Below are positions 4,741-5,328 of a DNA stretch of 5,328 bases, one piece after another. The notes below the pieces were generated by a model that made no database searches, was not told the origin of the DNA, and was given only the letters and a program-made list of their open reading frames with translations. The translations under genes and the position numbers were made by a program. The stretch spans positions 1 to 5,328 of the forward strand of contig JAPLKY010000256.1 in the NCBI GenBank assembly GCA_026387805.1, in the 5' to 3' direction. The stretch comes from Candidatus Krumholzibacteriia bacterium (GTDB taxonomy: Bacteria; Krumholzibacteriota; Krumholzibacteriia; Krumholzibacteriales; Krumholzibacteriaceae). Every line of letters starts with the position of its first letter. The first letter of the stretch is position 1.

Positions 4741-5328
4741 ATGCAACACGAAGCGGCATTCATGCGGAGCGACGACGCGCTCGTCGCATTCCTCGCGGAG
4801 CGTCTCGGCGGCGTTTTCGCGCGAGGCGACCGCGTGGCGATCAAGCTCCACATGGGAGAGCCCGGCAACAAGTATTTCATCGCCGCGCCGCTGGCGAAGC
4901 GCGTCGCGGATTGCGTCGCCGCCCTCGGCGCGAAGCCATTCATCTTCGATTCGCCGGTCATGTACTCGAGCCCGCGCAACGACGAGCGGCGCTATCTCGA
5001 AGCGGCGGCCGCGCACGGCTACTCGAAGAAGGAGCTCGGATACCCCGTCGTCGTTTCGAACGGGAGCCTCTCCGTGAAGGGCTCGCACATGACGTACCGG
5101 ATCTGCAAGGACCTGCTCAAGGCGGACGGCGTGCTCCTCCTCACGCACGTCAAGGGGCACGTCGCGTGCGGCATGGGCGGGGCGATCAAGAACGTCGGCA
5201 TGGGATGCATGGCGAAGGAGACGAAGGGCGCGATCCACGAAGGGGGCGAGCCCCTCTATGCGGAGGGATGCACGCAATGCGGTACGTGCGTCGAGAGCTG
5301 TCCGACGGGGAACATCGCGCTCGATCCG
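4741..5328 (+). CDS. DUF362 / 4Fe-4S ferredoxin-domain protein (3' end outside the window)
   Basis: The first 196 residues of a protein that continues past the right edge; DUF362 proteins of this kind are usually around 370 residues. Recognisable marks are VAIKLHMGEPGN at 32-43, THVKGH at 135-140, and CGMGGAIKNVGMGC at 143-156. A ferredoxin-type cysteine motif, C177-x2-C180-x2-C183-x3-C187-P, would hold one 4Fe-4S cluster; related proteins carry a second motif, which would lie beyond the edge. No signal peptide is seen, so it is probably cytoplasmic. The biochemical role of the family is not well defined; a redox or electron-transfer function is inferred from the cluster. The ATG has AGGGAG eight bases upstream (4727-4732) and follows a strong promoter. 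It is divergent from the minus-strand genes, and nothing ties it to polyamine metabolism. Confidence 0.9.
   Translation, partial: MQHEAAFMRSDDALVAFLAERLGGVFARGDRVAIKLHMGEPGNKYFIAAPLAKRVADCVAALGAKPFIFDSPVMYSSPRNDERRYLEAAAAHGYSKKELGYPVVVSNGSLSVKGSHMTYRICKDLLKADGVLLLTHVKGHVACGMGGAIKNVGMGCMAKETKGAIHEGGEPLYAEGCTQCGTCVESCPTGNIALDP

Noticed and set aside
4709..5077. Alternative plus-strand start at ATG 4709
   Set aside because: It is in a different frame from the DUF362 protein and gives a Ser/Arg-rich product; the ATG at 4741 has the ribosome binding site and the conserved motifs.
4507..5277. Minus-strand open frame opposite the DUF362 gene (256 codons)
   Set aside because: It is antisense to a gene with clear ferredoxin cysteines, and its composition is that of a GC-rich shadow frame.

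Overview
The window reads as a piece of a GC-rich bacterial chromosome. There are no introns, several genes have Shine-Dalgarno sites, and three sigma70-type promoters carry a perfect TTGACA -35 box. No single gene fixes the phylum. A pyruvoyl-type arginine decarboxylase and a deoxyhypusine-synthase-like enzyme, both best known from archaea or eukaryotes but scattered in bacteria, suggest a lineage outside the usual model organisms. I saw no transposase, integrase, CRISPR array, rRNA or tRNA.

Layout. Bases 23-4366 are read from the minus strand. In transcription order they hold a tiny lysine/alanine-rich protein gene (4366-4241) with its own promoter and a strong intrinsic terminator, then a tight three-gene polyamine operon, then comM/yifB. 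The operon has a promoter at about 4164-4137 and contains pdaD (4049-3489), speB (3489-2647) and a deoxyhypusine-synthase homologue (2657-1665). The genes overlap by 1 and 11 bases. comM (1588-23) follows after a 76-base gap that holds a GC-rich hairpin but no U-tract, so read-through into comM is possible. On the plus strand a DUF362/4Fe-4S protein gene starts at 4741 behind a near-consensus promoter and runs off the right edge. Bases 4367-4740 form a divergent intergenic region with an AT-rich tract and several CG/GATC-rich near-palindromes.

How the genes work together. PdaD should decarboxylate arginine to agmatine. SpeB should hydrolyse agmatine to putrescine and urea. The third enzyme, whose homologue SpeY is needed for homospermidine synthesis in the cyanobacterium Anabaena, most likely joins aminobutyl units to make sym-homospermidine. 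The order of the genes follows the order of the reactions, so the operon reads as a complete arginine-to-homospermidine pathway. The neighbouring polycationic 41-residue protein may bind nucleic acid, but that is inferred from composition only. ComM is an AAA+ ATPase linked to DNA branch migration in natural transformation, and it has no obvious metabolic tie to the operon.

The most notable points are the compact polyamine operon with a bacterial deoxyhypusine-synthase homologue at its end, and the almost purely Lys/Ala microprotein beside it. I found no proof of an undescribed system; the more speculative links are labelled as such.
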